NCBI RefSeq assembly: GCF_900111015.1 | Contig: NZ_FOFS01000001.1 | Span: forward strand, 498,262-562,261 | DNA length: 64,000 nt | Reading direction: 5' to 3' | From: Solimonas aquatica | Lineage (GTDB): Bacteria; Pseudomonadota; Gammaproteobacteria; Nevskiales; Nevskiaceae | Part shown: positions 35,276-44,030 of the stretch, one piece after another | Layout: every line of letters begins with the position of its first letter | Numbering within the stretch: position 1 is the stretch's first letter | Notes under the pieces: model-generated | Told to the model about the DNA's origin: nothing | The model's input: only the letters and a program-made list of their open reading frames with translations | The model's database searches: none | Made by a program: the position numbers and the translations under genes

Positions 35276-37365
35276 TGACGACTATGCGCAAAGCGTTTGC
35301 AGGCGCGCTGCTGGCTCTGGCCTGCCTGGTCACGGCGCCGGCCCGTGCCGATATCACGCTGAACCTGAAGGACGCCGACATCAGCACCCTGATCGCCACG
35401 GTCAGCGATGTCACCGGCAAGAACTTCATCGTCGACAACCGCGTCAAGGGCAAGGTCACGGTGGTCTCGGCCTCGCCGATGAATGCCAACGCACTCTACG
35501 AAACCTTCCTGGCGGTGCTGCAGGTCAACGGTTTTGCGGCGGTGCCGGCGGGCAACACGATCAAGATCATCCCCGAGGCCAACGTCCGTCAGGAAGCCAG
35601 CCCCTACACCTCCGACGGCAGCGGCCTGCCGCGCGACGACGTGGTCACCCATGTCTATCAGCTGCAGAACGTCAGCGCCACGCAGCTGGTGCCGATTCTG
35701 CGTCCCCTGATTCCGCAATGGGGACATCTGGCCGCGTATCAGGCCAACAACACCCTGATCATTTCCGACCGCGCCGCCAACGTCGCGCGCCTGGGCAAGC
35801 TGATCGCGCAGATGGATCAGGCCGGCGACCGCGACATCGAAAAGCTGCATCTGAAATACGCCTCGGCGGCCGACACCGTGCGTGTGCTGACCTCGATGCT
35901 GCAGCAGGACGTCAAGCAGGGCGATGCTGCCGCCAACAAGCCGATGGTGATCGCCGACGAGCGCAGCAACAGCATCCTGATCGGCGGCGACAAGACCGAC
36001 CGCGACCGTTTGATCGCGGTGGTCAAGGAGCTGGATGTGGAGCTGCCCGACGGCGGCAGCACCCAGGTGGTGTATCTGCGCTACGCCAGCGCCGAGAACC
36101 TCGCGCCGATCCTGGAAGGCTATGCCCAGCAGATCAAGAAGGCCGACAGCGCCGGCGGCACATCCGGCGCTGCAGCGCCCAGCACGCCGGCCGCCAGTTC
36201 CAGCAGCAGCGGAGGCGGCAACGGCGATTCGCGCGTGCTCGCCGACAAGGACACCAACTCGCTGATCATCACCGCCGCGCCCAAGGCCATGCGCCAGATC
36301 CGCGACGTGATCGCGCAGCTGGACATCCAGCGTGCGCAGGTGCTGGTGGAAGGCATCATCGCGGAAGTCAGTGCCAACAAGCAGCGCGACGTCGGCGTGA
36401 ACTGGGCGGTGTACAACCCCGACCGCATCGCCGCCGCCGGCATTCTGAGCAGCTCCGTGTCCAGTGCCCTGAGCAGCCTCGGCAGCGCTGCCGCCAGCAC
36501 CAGCAGTTCCAGCAGCAGCAACAACGCGCTGATCGGCGCCGCCGCCGGCGCGCTCACCAGCGGCGGCAACATGGTGATCGGCTCCACCACCGGCAACACC
36601 ATCTTCGGCGCACTGATTCAGGCCATGCGCAGCGACGGTGACACCAATGTGCTGTCGACGCCCTCGCTGGTGACGCTGGACAACGAGGAAGCCAAGTTCT
36701 CGGTCGGCCAGGAAGTGCCCTTCCTGTCCGGCAGCTACGCCAACACCGGCACCACCAGCGCCACCGGCGTGGTCAATCCCTTCCAGACCATCAACCGCAA
36801 GGATGTCGGCCTGACGCTGTCGGTGACACCGCAGATCAGCGGCGTGGGCGACACCATCAAGCTCAAGATCAATCTGGAGACTTCCGGCATCGCCAGCGGC
36901 GCCGCCGGCTCGGCCAATCTGATCACCAACAAGCGCACGCTGAGCAATGTGGTGGGCATCGAGAACGGCCAGATCCTGGTGATCGGCGGCCTGATCGACG
37001 ATCAGCTGCAATCCAGCCAGACCGCGATTCCCTTGCTGGGCGACATTCCGCTGATCGGCGGCCTGTTCCGCAGCAACAGCGTCAAGAAGTCCAAGCAGAA
37101 CCTGATGCTGTTCATCCGGCCGACCATTCTGCGCAAGGCGGCCGACATCGATTACTACACGCGCATCAAGTACGACGGCGTGCGCCAGAGTCTGGTCGAT
37201 GCCGCCAACCGCGGCGGCGGCAAGACCAATCCGCTGCTCAAGCCCTATGACGACTACCTGAAGGATCGCGCGCCGAGCAGCAACGAAGCGCCGCCGCCTG
37301 CCGCCAGCAGCGCCGGGCCCGGTGCGTTGCAGGCGCCGCCCAGCGACGCCAAGTCCGGCAACTGA
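35275..37365 (+). CDS. gspD: type II secretion secretin GspD
   Basis: Outer-membrane secretin pore, 696 residues. Signal peptide at 1-25 (ending TAPARA), then N0 (DITLNLKDADISTLI), the N1-N3 repeats, and the secretin core with VPFLSGSY, KDVGLTLSVTPQIS and LGDIPLIGGLFR. A serine/alanine-rich low-complexity stretch (about 398-420, with six Ser in a row) lies near the start of the core domain and another (about 298-315) lies in N3. The C-terminal tail is Pro/Ala-rich. ATG at 35275 overlaps the gspC stop; a second ATG is at 35284. Confidence 0.93.
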   Translation: MTTMRKAFAGALLALACLVTAPARADITLNLKDADISTLIATVSDVTGKNFIVDNRVKGKVTVVSASPMNANALYETFLAVLQVNGFAAVPAGNTIKIIPEANVRQEASPYTSDGSGLPRDDVVTHVYQLQNVSATQLVPILRPLIPQWGHLAAYQANNTLIISDRAANVARLGKLIAQMDQAGDRDIEKLHLKYASAADTVRVLTSMLQQDVKQGDAAANKPMVIADERSNSILIGGDKTDRDRLIAVVKELDVELPDGGSTQVVYLRYASAENLAPILEGYAQQIKKADSAGGTSGAAAPSTPAASSSSSGGGNGDSRVLADKDTNSLIITAAPKAMRQIRDVIAQLDIQRAQVLVEGIIAEVSANKQRDVGVNWAVYNPDRIAAAGILSSSVSSALSSLGSAAASTSSSSSSNNALIGAAAGALTSGGNMVIGSTTGNTIFGALIQAMRSDGDTNVLSTPSLVTLDNEEAKFSVGQEVPFLSGSYANTGTTSATGVVNPFQTINRKDVGLTLSVTPQISGVGDTIKLKINLETSGIASGAAGSANLITNKRTLSNVVGIENGQILVIGGLIDDQLQSSQTAIPLLGDIPLIGGLFRSNSVKKSKQNLMLFIRPTILRKAADIDYYTRIKYDGVRQSLVDAANRGGGKTNPLLKPYDDYLKDRAPSSNEAPPPAASSAGPGALQAPPSDAKSGN

Positions 37366-37373
37366 GACTGCGC

Positions 37374-38858
37374 ATGCAAGCGCCGCTGCGTCGTCCGCCC
37401 TTCACCTTTGCCAAGCGTCACGGCCTGATCGTCACCGAGGATCTGGGCGAGCAGGTGCTGGCCGTGATCCGCCCGGGCACGAGCCTGGACGCGGTGCAGG
37501 AGACGCGCCGCTACGTCGGCCGGCCGCTGAAGCTGCAGAGCGTGGACGCCGCCAGCTTCGACGCCCTGCTCTCGCGCACCTACGAGGGCCAGACCGCCGC
37601 CACCGCCAGCCTGATGGACCGCCTGCAGGACGACGAGGCCGATCTCGACGCGCTGGCCCAGGCCCTGCAGGAAAACCAGGACCTGCTGGACAGCGACGAC
37701 GATGCGCCGGTCATCAAGTTCATCAACGGCCTGCTGGTGGAAGCCATCCGCGAGAACGCCTCGGACATCCACATCGAAAGCTTCGAGTCGCGCCTGCAGA
37801 TCCGCTTTCGCGTCGACGGCGTGCTGCGCGAGGTGATGTCACCGCCGCGCCAGCTGGCGCCGCGCCTGGTCTCGCGCATCAAGGTGATGGCCAAGCTCGA
37901 CATCGCCGAAAAGCGTCTGCCGCAGGACGGCCGCATCTCGCGCGGCTTCGGCGGCCGCAAGGTGGACGTGCGCGTCTCCACCATTCCCACCGGCACCAAT
38001 CAGGAACGCGTGGTGATGCGTATCCTCGACAAGCAGGCCGAGAAGCTCGATCTGGAGCAGCTGGGCCTGGATGAGGCCGCCATCGCCGCGCTCAAGCGCA
38101 TCATCCACCACCCTTACGGCATTCTGCTGGTCACCGGCCCCACCGGCTCGGGCAAGACCACCACCCTGTACTCGGCGCTGTCGGTGCTCAATGACCGCTC
38201 GCGTAACATCATGACCGTGGAAGACCCCATCGAGTACTACATCGACGGCGTCGGCCAGACTCAGGTCAACACCAAGGTGGAAATGACCTTCGCACGCGGC
38301 CTGCGCGCGATTCTGCGCCAGGACCCGGACGTGGTGATGGTCGGTGAAATCCGCGATCTGGAAACCGCCGAGATTGCGGTGCAGGCCTCGCAGACCGGCC
38401 ATCTGGTGCTCTCGACCCTGCACACCAACACCGCGGTCGGCGCGGTCACGCGTCTGCGCGACATGGGCGTGGAGCCTTACCAGCTCTCCTCCTCGCTCAT
38501 CGGTCTGGTGGCGCAACGCCTGGTGCGCCAGCTCTGCGCCCACTGCAAGCAGGCTTACGAGGCGCCGATCGCCGAGAAGGAACAGCTGGGTCTGGACCCG
38601 GCGCAGCCGCTGACCCTGTACAAGGCGGTGGGCTGCGCGCAGTGCCGTCACACCGGCTACTTCGGGCGCAGCGGCATCCATGAAGTGATCGAAGTGGACC
38701 GCACCCTGGAGGCGATGATTCACGACAACGCCTCCGAGCAGCAGCTGGAAGCCTACGCCCGCAAGAACAGCCCCGGCATCCTGCAATCCGGGCGCAACAA
38801 GGTGATCGCCGGCCACACCACGCTGCGCGAGGTCTTGCGCGTGACGATCGAGGAGTGA
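37374..38858 (+). CDS. gspE: type II secretion ATPase GspE
   Basis: Cytoplasmic hexameric ATPase driving pseudopilus assembly; 494 residues. N1E domain (about 1-100), then Walker A GPTGSGKTTT, the Asp box (VEDPIEYYIDGVGQTQ), Walker B DPDVVMVGEIRD and the His box (STLHTNTAVGA). The zinc tetracysteine unit is complete: CAHC and CAQC about 40 residues apart. It starts 9 bases after gspD. Confidence 0.95.
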   Translation: MQAPLRRPPFTFAKRHGLIVTEDLGEQVLAVIRPGTSLDAVQETRRYVGRPLKLQSVDAASFDALLSRTYEGQTAATASLMDRLQDDEADLDALAQALQENQDLLDSDDDAPVIKFINGLLVEAIRENASDIHIESFESRLQIRFRVDGVLREVMSPPRQLAPRLVSRIKVMAKLDIAEKRLPQDGRISRGFGGRKVDVRVSTIPTGTNQERVVMRILDKQAEKLDLEQLGLDEAAIAALKRIIHHPYGILLVTGPTGSGKTTTLYSALSVLNDRSRNIMTVEDPIEYYIDGVGQTQVNTKVEMTFARGLRAILRQDPDVVMVGEIRDLETAEIAVQASQTGHLVLSTLHTNTAVGAVTRLRDMGVEPYQLSSSLIGLVAQRLVRQLCAHCKQAYEAPIAEKEQLGLDPAQPLTLYKAVGCAQCRHTGYFGRSGIHEVIEVDRTLEAMIHDNASEQQLEAYARKNSPGILQSGRNKVIAGHTTLREVLRVTIEE

Positions 38859-38963
38859 CGGTACGTGAGGCCTGAGGCGCGACAGCAAGCAGGCCGGTGC
38901 GGCGCGATCGCTGCGTTGTGCCCGCCCGCCAAGCGCCGGCCCGCCTCTCAAGCCTCGCGTTAA

Positions 38964-40175
38964 ATGGCCGCCTACGAATACACCGCACTCGACGCCCAGG
39001 GCCGCGAGAAGCACGGCCTGATCGAAGGCGATACGCCGCGTCATGCCCGCCAGCTGCTGCGTGAGCGCGGCCTGTCGCCGCTGCAGGTGCAGGAAGTCGC
39101 CGAGAAACGCGGCGGCGCGGGCAGCCCCTTCCAGCGCGGCGGCATCAGCGGCGCGGAGCTGTCGCTGTTCACCCGCCAGCTGGCGATTCTGGTGCGCTCC
39201 GGCCTGCCGCTGGACGAGGCGCTCACCGCCGTGTCGGAGCAGAGCGAGAGCAAGCGCGTGAAACGCGTGGCGCTGGGCGTGCGCGCCGGCGTGGTGGAAG
39301 GCAACACCCTGGCGCATTCGCTCAACCAGTTTCCCAATGCCTTTCCGGCCCTGTTCCGCGCCACCGTGGAAGCCGGCGAGCAGTCGGGCAAGCTCGATCA
39401 CATCCTCGAACGGCTCGCCGACTACGTCGAGCGCCGGCAGGTCCTGCGCCAGAAAGTCAGTCTGGCGCTGATCTATCCGGTGATGTTGACCCTGGTCGCC
39501 ATCACCGTGATCGTGGCCCTGCTCACCTACGTGGTGCCGCAGGTCGTGGAGGTGTTCACCAGCATCGACGCGCAGCTGCCGGTGCTGACGCGCGCGCTGA
39601 TTGCGATCTCCGCATTCCTGCGCGAATTCGGCCTGTATCTCTTGCTGCTGCTGGGCCTGGGCATCTTCGTCTTCCTGCGCATGATGCGCGGCGAGGCCTT
39701 CAAACGCCGCGTGCATGCGCTGATCCTGCGCATGCCGCTGGTGGGCCGGCTCACCCGCGGCAGCAACACCGGCCGCTTCACGCGCACCCTGGGCATTCTG
39801 TTCGGCTCGGGCGTGCCGATTCTGGATGCCATGCGCATCGGCACCCAGGTGGTGGGCAATCTGCCGATGCGCGAGGCGATCAACGAGGCGGCGATCAAGG
39901 TGCGCGAAGGGGCCCCCTTGTCGCGCTCGCTGGCTGCCAGCAAGCTGTTCCCGCCAATCACCGTGCATCTGATTGCCAGCGGCGAATCCTCCGGCAAGCT
40001 CGACGAGATGCTCAACCGCTCGGCGGAGAATCAGGAGCGCGAGGTGGAGCTGCTGGTGGCCACCACGGTGAGCATTTTCGAGCCGGCCCTGATCGTGGTG
40101 ATGGGCGGCATCGTGCTGCTGATCGTGCTGGCGATATTGGTACCGATTTTCGACCTGAACCAACTCGTCAAGTGA
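38964..40175 (+). CDS. gspF: type II secretion platform protein GspF
   Basis: Polytopic inner-membrane platform protein of 403 residues, two GspF repeats. The N-terminal YEYTALDAQGREKHG and FTRQLAILVRSGLPLDEAL are canonical, with three membrane segments (about 169-195, 220-240, 375-395). It ends in PIFDLNQLVK. A 105-bp spacer with imperfect inverted repeats separates it from gspE. gspG and later genes do not follow; instead a diverged copy of the gspF tail and a LacI gene come next. Confidence 0.94.
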   Translation: MAAYEYTALDAQGREKHGLIEGDTPRHARQLLRERGLSPLQVQEVAEKRGGAGSPFQRGGISGAELSLFTRQLAILVRSGLPLDEALTAVSEQSESKRVKRVALGVRAGVVEGNTLAHSLNQFPNAFPALFRATVEAGEQSGKLDHILERLADYVERRQVLRQKVSLALIYPVMLTLVAITVIVALLTYVVPQVVEVFTSIDAQLPVLTRALIAISAFLREFGLYLLLLLGLGIFVFLRMMRGEAFKRRVHALILRMPLVGRLTRGSNTGRFTRTLGILFGSGVPILDAMRIGTQVVGNLPMREAINEAAIKVREGAPLSRSLAASKLFPPITVHLIASGESSGKLDEMLNRSAENQEREVELLVATTVSIFEPALIVVMGGIVLLIVLAILVPIFDLNQLVK

Positions 40176-40187
40176 GCCGGCTGCGAG

Positions 40188-40260
40188 CCATCCATGGCGC
40201 TTGAGTCCTGCCTCGCCATCCATGGCGGGGCGTTCAGCGGCGCACGAAGCCTGGCTTCGT
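40188..40260. repeat. palindromic intergenic elements after gspF
   Basis: Two copies of GCCATCCATGGCG (40187-40199 and 40215-40227), each a near-palindrome, are followed by the hairpin ACGAAGC-CTG-GCTTCGT (40244-40260). There is no T-tract. The elements lie between the gspF stop and its duplicated tail. Confidence 0.5.
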
Positions 40261-40276
40261 CAGCGCGCCGCGTCAC

Positions 40277-40309
40277 CCAATTTTCGATCTGAACCAGCTG
40301 GTCAAGTAA
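40277..40309 (+). repeat. diverged second copy of the gspF 3' end
   Basis: These 33 bases would encode PIFDLNQLVK and a stop, the same as the end of gspF (40143-40175). Twenty-eight of 33 bases match, and all five differences are silent (CCG/CCA, GAC/GAT, CAA/CAG, CTC/CTG, TGA/TAA). No start codon or upstream gspF sequence accompanies it, so it is a remnant. Confidence 0.75.
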
Positions 40310-40333
40310 CGACCGACCGCGCCTTGGCAGTGC

Positions 40334-41389
40334 TCAGCTGGTGGCGCGTACCACCAGCTCCGTGGGCAGCATCACCGACTCGGGCGTTTCGCCGGCGACG
40401 ATCTTCAAGAGCTGATCGACCAGCGCGCGACCGGCATCGACCACCGGTTGGCGCACCGTGCTCAGCTCCGGATGGAAATAGCGCGCCAGTTCGATATCGT
40501 CATAGCCGGTCACGGCCACATCATCCGGCACACGCTTGCCCACGGCACGCAGACCGTTGATCACAGTCATCGCCAGCAGATCGCTGCAGGCGAACACGGC
40601 GTCGAAGGCAATCTGCGCATCGAGCAGGTGCTTGAGCGCGGCGCGGGCGCTGTCCTCGGCAAAAGCCACCGACAGCTTGAGCTGCTCCGGCACCGTCAGA
40701 CCGGCGCGCTGATGCGCGAGCAGGAAGCCTTCGAGACGCTGCGCCACTTCAGGAAAACGCGCATCGCCGAAGAACGCGATGCGACGACGACCGCGCTCCA
40801 GCAGATGCGCGGTGGCCAGTGCGCCGCCGAGCACATTGTCGCCGCCGACCGTGCAGTAGAGTTGCTGCGGTAACTGAGCCCCCCAGACCACCACCGGCAG
40901 ACGGCGCAAGGCCATGGCATTGAGCTGATCGTGATGCAGCCACTGTCCGATCATGATGATGCCCACCGCACGCCCGGTGTCGTAGAGACGGCTGACCGCA
41001 TCCAGATGTTCGGCATCGACACGCGACAGCAGCATGTCGTACCCGCGCTCGGTGAGCGCATCGGCGAGACTGCCGACCATGCTCAGGAAGAAGGGATCGG
41101 AAACATGCTGGCGGGTGGCGCTGTCCAGCGGCACCACCACCGCCACCGTGCGGTTCTGCCGCGTGCGCAGGCTCTGCGCGCCGGCATTGATGGAGTAGTT
41201 CAGGGAGCGCGCCAGATCGGCGATGCGCTGCCGCGTCTGCTCGTTGATCAGCTGGCTGCCGGCCAGCGCCCGGGAAACGGTGGACACCGAAACTCCCGCC
41301 ATACGGGCGATATCGGCCATCTGCAGGCGCCGGCTTGCCGCCGGCAGTTCCTGCTGCGCCTTCTCTCGCTTGCTCGATTTGTCAGGCAT
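40334..41389 (-). CDS. LacI-family regulator of the sucrose genes
   Basis: LacI/GalR-type repressor of 351 residues. The HTH with hinge helix reads [21 protein letters not shown] and SLNYSINAGAQSLRTRQ; the rest is a periplasmic-binding-protein-like effector domain ending in TGYDDIELARYFHPELSTVRQ. The ATG at 41389 is chosen because it gives a normal N-terminal leader; the open frame extends further without likely coding. Divergent from the TonB receptor over a perfect 16-bp LacI-type palindrome, it probably represses the sucrose operon and itself. The effector is likely sucrose or a hexose phosphate (inference). Confidence 0.88.
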   Translation of the reverse strand: MPDKSSKREKAQQELPAASRRLQMADIARMAGVSVSTVSRALAGSQLINEQTRQRIADLARSLNYSINAGAQSLRTRQNRTVAVVVPLDSATRQHVSDPFFLSMVGSLADALTERGYDMLLSRVDAEHLDAVSRLYDTGRAVGIIMIGQWLHHDQLNAMALRRLPVVVWGAQLPQQLYCTVGGDNVLGGALATAHLLERGRRRIAFFGDARFPEVAQRLEGFLLAHQRAGLTVPEQLKLSVAFAEDSARAALKHLLDAQIAFDAVFACSDLLAMTVINGLRAVGKRVPDDVAVTGYDDIELARYFHPELSTVRQPVVDAGRALVDQLLKIVAGETPESVMLPTELVVRATS

Positions 41390-41484
41390 GAGTCCCAGAC
41401 CGTGTTCAGTCGCTTGGCGGCATTCTACAAAGCGGCTCCGACTGCATACTGTGTCGCACTTGGCGACAGGAATCACGATACGAC

Positions 41485-41500
41485 TTGCAATCGATTGCAA
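41485..41500. promoter_or_regulatory. LacI-type operator O1 (perfect palindrome)
   Basis: TTGCAATCGATTGCAA is a perfect 16-bp palindrome with the central CG typical of LacI-family operators. It abuts a -10-like TATGAT (41501-41506) pointing toward the TonB receptor gene, so binding would block transcription. Confidence 0.75.
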
Positions 41501-41540
41501 TATGATCTAAAAAATGGCGGCGGGCATGGCTACCGTTTTA

Positions 41541-41556
41541 ATGCAATCGTTTTCAT
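41541..41556. promoter_or_regulatory. possible second LacI-type operator O2
   Basis: ATGCAATCGTTTTCAT; read on the other strand it matches the first operator at 12 of 16 positions. The centres are 56 bp apart, so looping or cooperative binding is possible. Confidence 0.4.
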
Positions 41557-41633
41557 CACAGCGGGCACTTCGGTGCCGGCGCTGCAAAACGACCCCTAGA
41601 CCGAGCCCGACCAAAACAATACGGAGGATGCTC

Positions 41634-43961
41634 ATGAGAAACCTGTGCTTCACTGTCACGCCCTGGGCTGCCGCCCTGTCCCTGGCCCTGGCCGCGATGG
41701 CCAGCGCGCACGCCCAGGAGGCCGCCGAGCCGCCCGCCGCCACCGCGCCGACAGCTGACGCGGCCACCGGCCCGCTGGATCTGGACGAGGTGGTGGTGAC
41801 CGCCTCGCTGGCCAAGGCCTCCAAGATGGACAGCAGTGTCTCGGTGAGCACCCTGGACGCCGAACAGATTCTGCAGAGCGGCGCCAGCAGCACCGCCGAA
41901 CTCCTGCGCAGCATCCCCGGGGTGCGCTCGGAATCCTCCGGCGGCGAGAGCAATGCCAATCTCACGGTGCGTGGCGTGCCGATCTCGGCCGGCGGTTCAC
42001 GCTATGTGCAGTACCAGGAAGACGGCTTGCCGATCCTGCAGTTCGGTGACATCGCCTTCGCCACGCCCGACAGCTTCGTGCGCACCGACCTCTACACCAG
42101 CCGCCTGGAAGTGATTCGCGGCGGCTCGGCGTCCACGCTGGCCAGCAATGCGCCCGGCGGCATCATCAATTTCATCAGCAATCGCGGCGAACACCCCGGC
42201 GGCAGCGCGGCCATCAGCTATGGCCTGGATTTCGAACAGACCCGCTACGACCTCGCCTATGGCGGTCCTGCCGGAGACAGCAATCGTTTCTTCGTCGCCG
42301 GACACTACCGCTCCGGTGAGGGCATGCGCAACGGCGGGGTGGGCATCGAACAAGGCGGTCAGCTGCGCGGCAATTTCACGCACGATTTCGAAAACGGTTC
42401 GGTCACGGTCAGCTTCAAGCATCTGGACGATCACTCGCCCACCTATCTGCCGGTGCCGGTGCAGTTCAGCAGCAGCGGCAAGATCTCCCGGCGTCCCGGC
42501 ATCGACCCGCGCAAGGCCAGCTTCTACTCGCCGTACTGGCAGCTCGACGCCACGCTGGCGCGCGACAACACACGCGTGCTGTCCGACATCAACGACGGCC
42601 TCACCGCCAAGACCGATGCCATCGGCGTGGACGCGCAGTTCGATCTGGGCCAGGGCTGGTCGCTGTCGGAGAAGTTCAGCCACGCCAGCAACAGCGGTCG
42701 CTTCATCGGCATCTTCCCGGGCGATGATCCGGCCAGCGTCAGCACCACCTACCTCACCGGCCCCAAGGCCGGCCAGGCTTACAACGGCCCGGCCTTCCAC
42801 GCCGTGGTGTTCAACACCTCGCTGGATGATCTGGGCCTCACCGCCAACGACCTGAAGCTGGAGAAAAGCCTGAACCTCGGCGAGGCCACGGTGAAGGCCA
42901 GCGCGGGTATCTACACCGCCACGCAGAATCTCGCCGTCACCTGGAACTTCAACCAGTACCTGCTCGAAGCCAGCGGCAACAAGCCGGCCATGCTCAATGA
43001 CGCAAGCAATGGCACGGTGGCTTTTGGTGGCTGCTGTTCCAACACCCAGGATTCGCAGTACCGCAGCACCTCGCCGTATGCGGCCCTGAGCCTGAACTTC
43101 GGTGCGCTGAACCTGGACGGCAGTCTGCGCCGCGACAAGCAGAAAGCCACCGGCAGCTATAACCAGCTTGGCTTTGCCGGCAGCGGCGCCACGCAGTACG
43201 ACCTGAGCAAGGCGCGTGCGATCGATTACGAGGTGGACCACAACTCGTATTCGGTGGGCGCCAACTACCGCCTCAGCAACGATCTGGCACTGTTCGCGCG
43301 CTACAGCGACGGCGTTGCCTTCAACGCCGACCGCATCACTTTCTTCCACGCCGCCGCGCAGGTGGATGGTTCCTCGCCGGTGCCGGTCAACGAGATCAAG
43401 CAGACCGAGGCCGGTGTGAAGTGGCGTCATCAGGATCTGAGCAGCTTCCTCACCTTCTTCCAGGCCAAGACCGACGAAAGCAATTTCGACGTGACCACGC
43501 AGAAGGGTAGCGCCAACCGCTACGACGCCAAGGGTGTGGAGCTGGAGCTGGGTTACCGGCTCGGCGGCTTCAGCCTGGGCGGCGGCCTGACCTATACCGA
43601 TGCCGAGGTGAAGGATTCCACCAGCCCCGCGCTGATCGGCAAGGCCCCCAAGCGTCAGGCCAGGCTGGTGTATCAGCTCACACCCTCCTACGCCATCGGC
43701 GAGCTGATGCTGGGCGCCAGCCTGGTCGGCACCGGCAGCGCCAAGGACGACGGCCCGGCCGGAGCGCTCAGCGTCACCCTGCCCTCGTATCTGGTGGTGA
43801 ACGCCTTCGCCAGCTATCAGCTGGTGACGAACACGGAGCTGGCGCTGAGCGCGAACAATCTTTTCGACACGCTGGGCTACACCGAATCCAACGATGGCCG
43901 CCAGGCAGCGCGCGCCATCGATGGCCGCTCGATGAAGGCCAGTCTCAAGTACCGGTTCTAG
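41634..43961 (+). CDS. TonB-dependent receptor, probably for sucrose
   Basis: Outer-membrane active transporter of 775 residues. It has a signal peptide ending near ASAHA, a TonB box (DEVVVTAS), a plug domain (STAELLRSIPGVRSESSGGE, VIRGGSASTLASNAPGGIINF) and a beta-barrel ending in the aromatic SLKYRF. The ATG at 41634 follows a GGAGG ribosome site by 6 bases. It is the first gene downstream of the LacI operator and precedes amylosucrase, fructokinase and a sugar permease, which suggests sucrose or a sucrose-containing oligosaccharide as substrate. That assignment is from context, not from the receptor sequence. Confidence 0.88.
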   Translation: MRNLCFTVTPWAAALSLALAAMASAHAQEAAEPPAATAPTADAATGPLDLDEVVVTASLAKASKMDSSVSVSTLDAEQILQSGASSTAELLRSIPGVRSESSGGESNANLTVRGVPISAGGSRYVQYQEDGLPILQFGDIAFATPDSFVRTDLYTSRLEVIRGGSASTLASNAPGGIINFISNRGEHPGGSAAISYGLDFEQTRYDLAYGGPAGDSNRFFVAGHYRSGEGMRNGGVGIEQGGQLRGNFTHDFENGSVTVSFKHLDDHSPTYLPVPVQFSSSGKISRRPGIDPRKASFYSPYWQLDATLARDNTRVLSDINDGLTAKTDAIGVDAQFDLGQGWSLSEKFSHASNSGRFIGIFPGDDPASVSTTYLTGPKAGQAYNGPAFHAVVFNTSLDDLGLTANDLKLEKSLNLGEATVKASAGIYTATQNLAVTWNFNQYLLEASGNKPAMLNDASNGTVAFGGCCSNTQDSQYRSTSPYAALSLNFGALNLDGSLRRDKQKATGSYNQLGFAGSGATQYDLSKARAIDYEVDHNSYSVGANYRLSNDLALFARYSDGVAFNADRITFFHAAAQVDGSSPVPVNEIKQTEAGVKWRHQDLSSFLTFFQAKTDESNFDVTTQKGSANRYDAKGVELELGYRLGGFSLGGGLTYTDAEVKDSTSPALIGKAPKRQARLVYQLTPSYAIGELMLGASLVGTGSAKDDGPAGALSVTLPSYLVVNAFASYQLVTNTELALSANNLFDTLGYTESNDGRQAARAIDGRSMKASLKYRF

Positions 43962-44030
43962 GCGCATGCAGTGTTGGGAGCGCGGTGGCAGTCCCCTGCG
44001 CTGCGCTCCTTCTTTTACAAGGTCGGCCTC

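Noticed and set aside
35275..37365. Serine-rich low-complexity stretches in GspD as evidence of a defect
   Set aside because: They lie in variable loops, the frame stays open and all secretin core motifs follow.
38859..38963. Small gene between gspE and gspF
   Set aside because: No convincing start and ribosome site. The 105 bases mostly hold imperfect inverted repeats.
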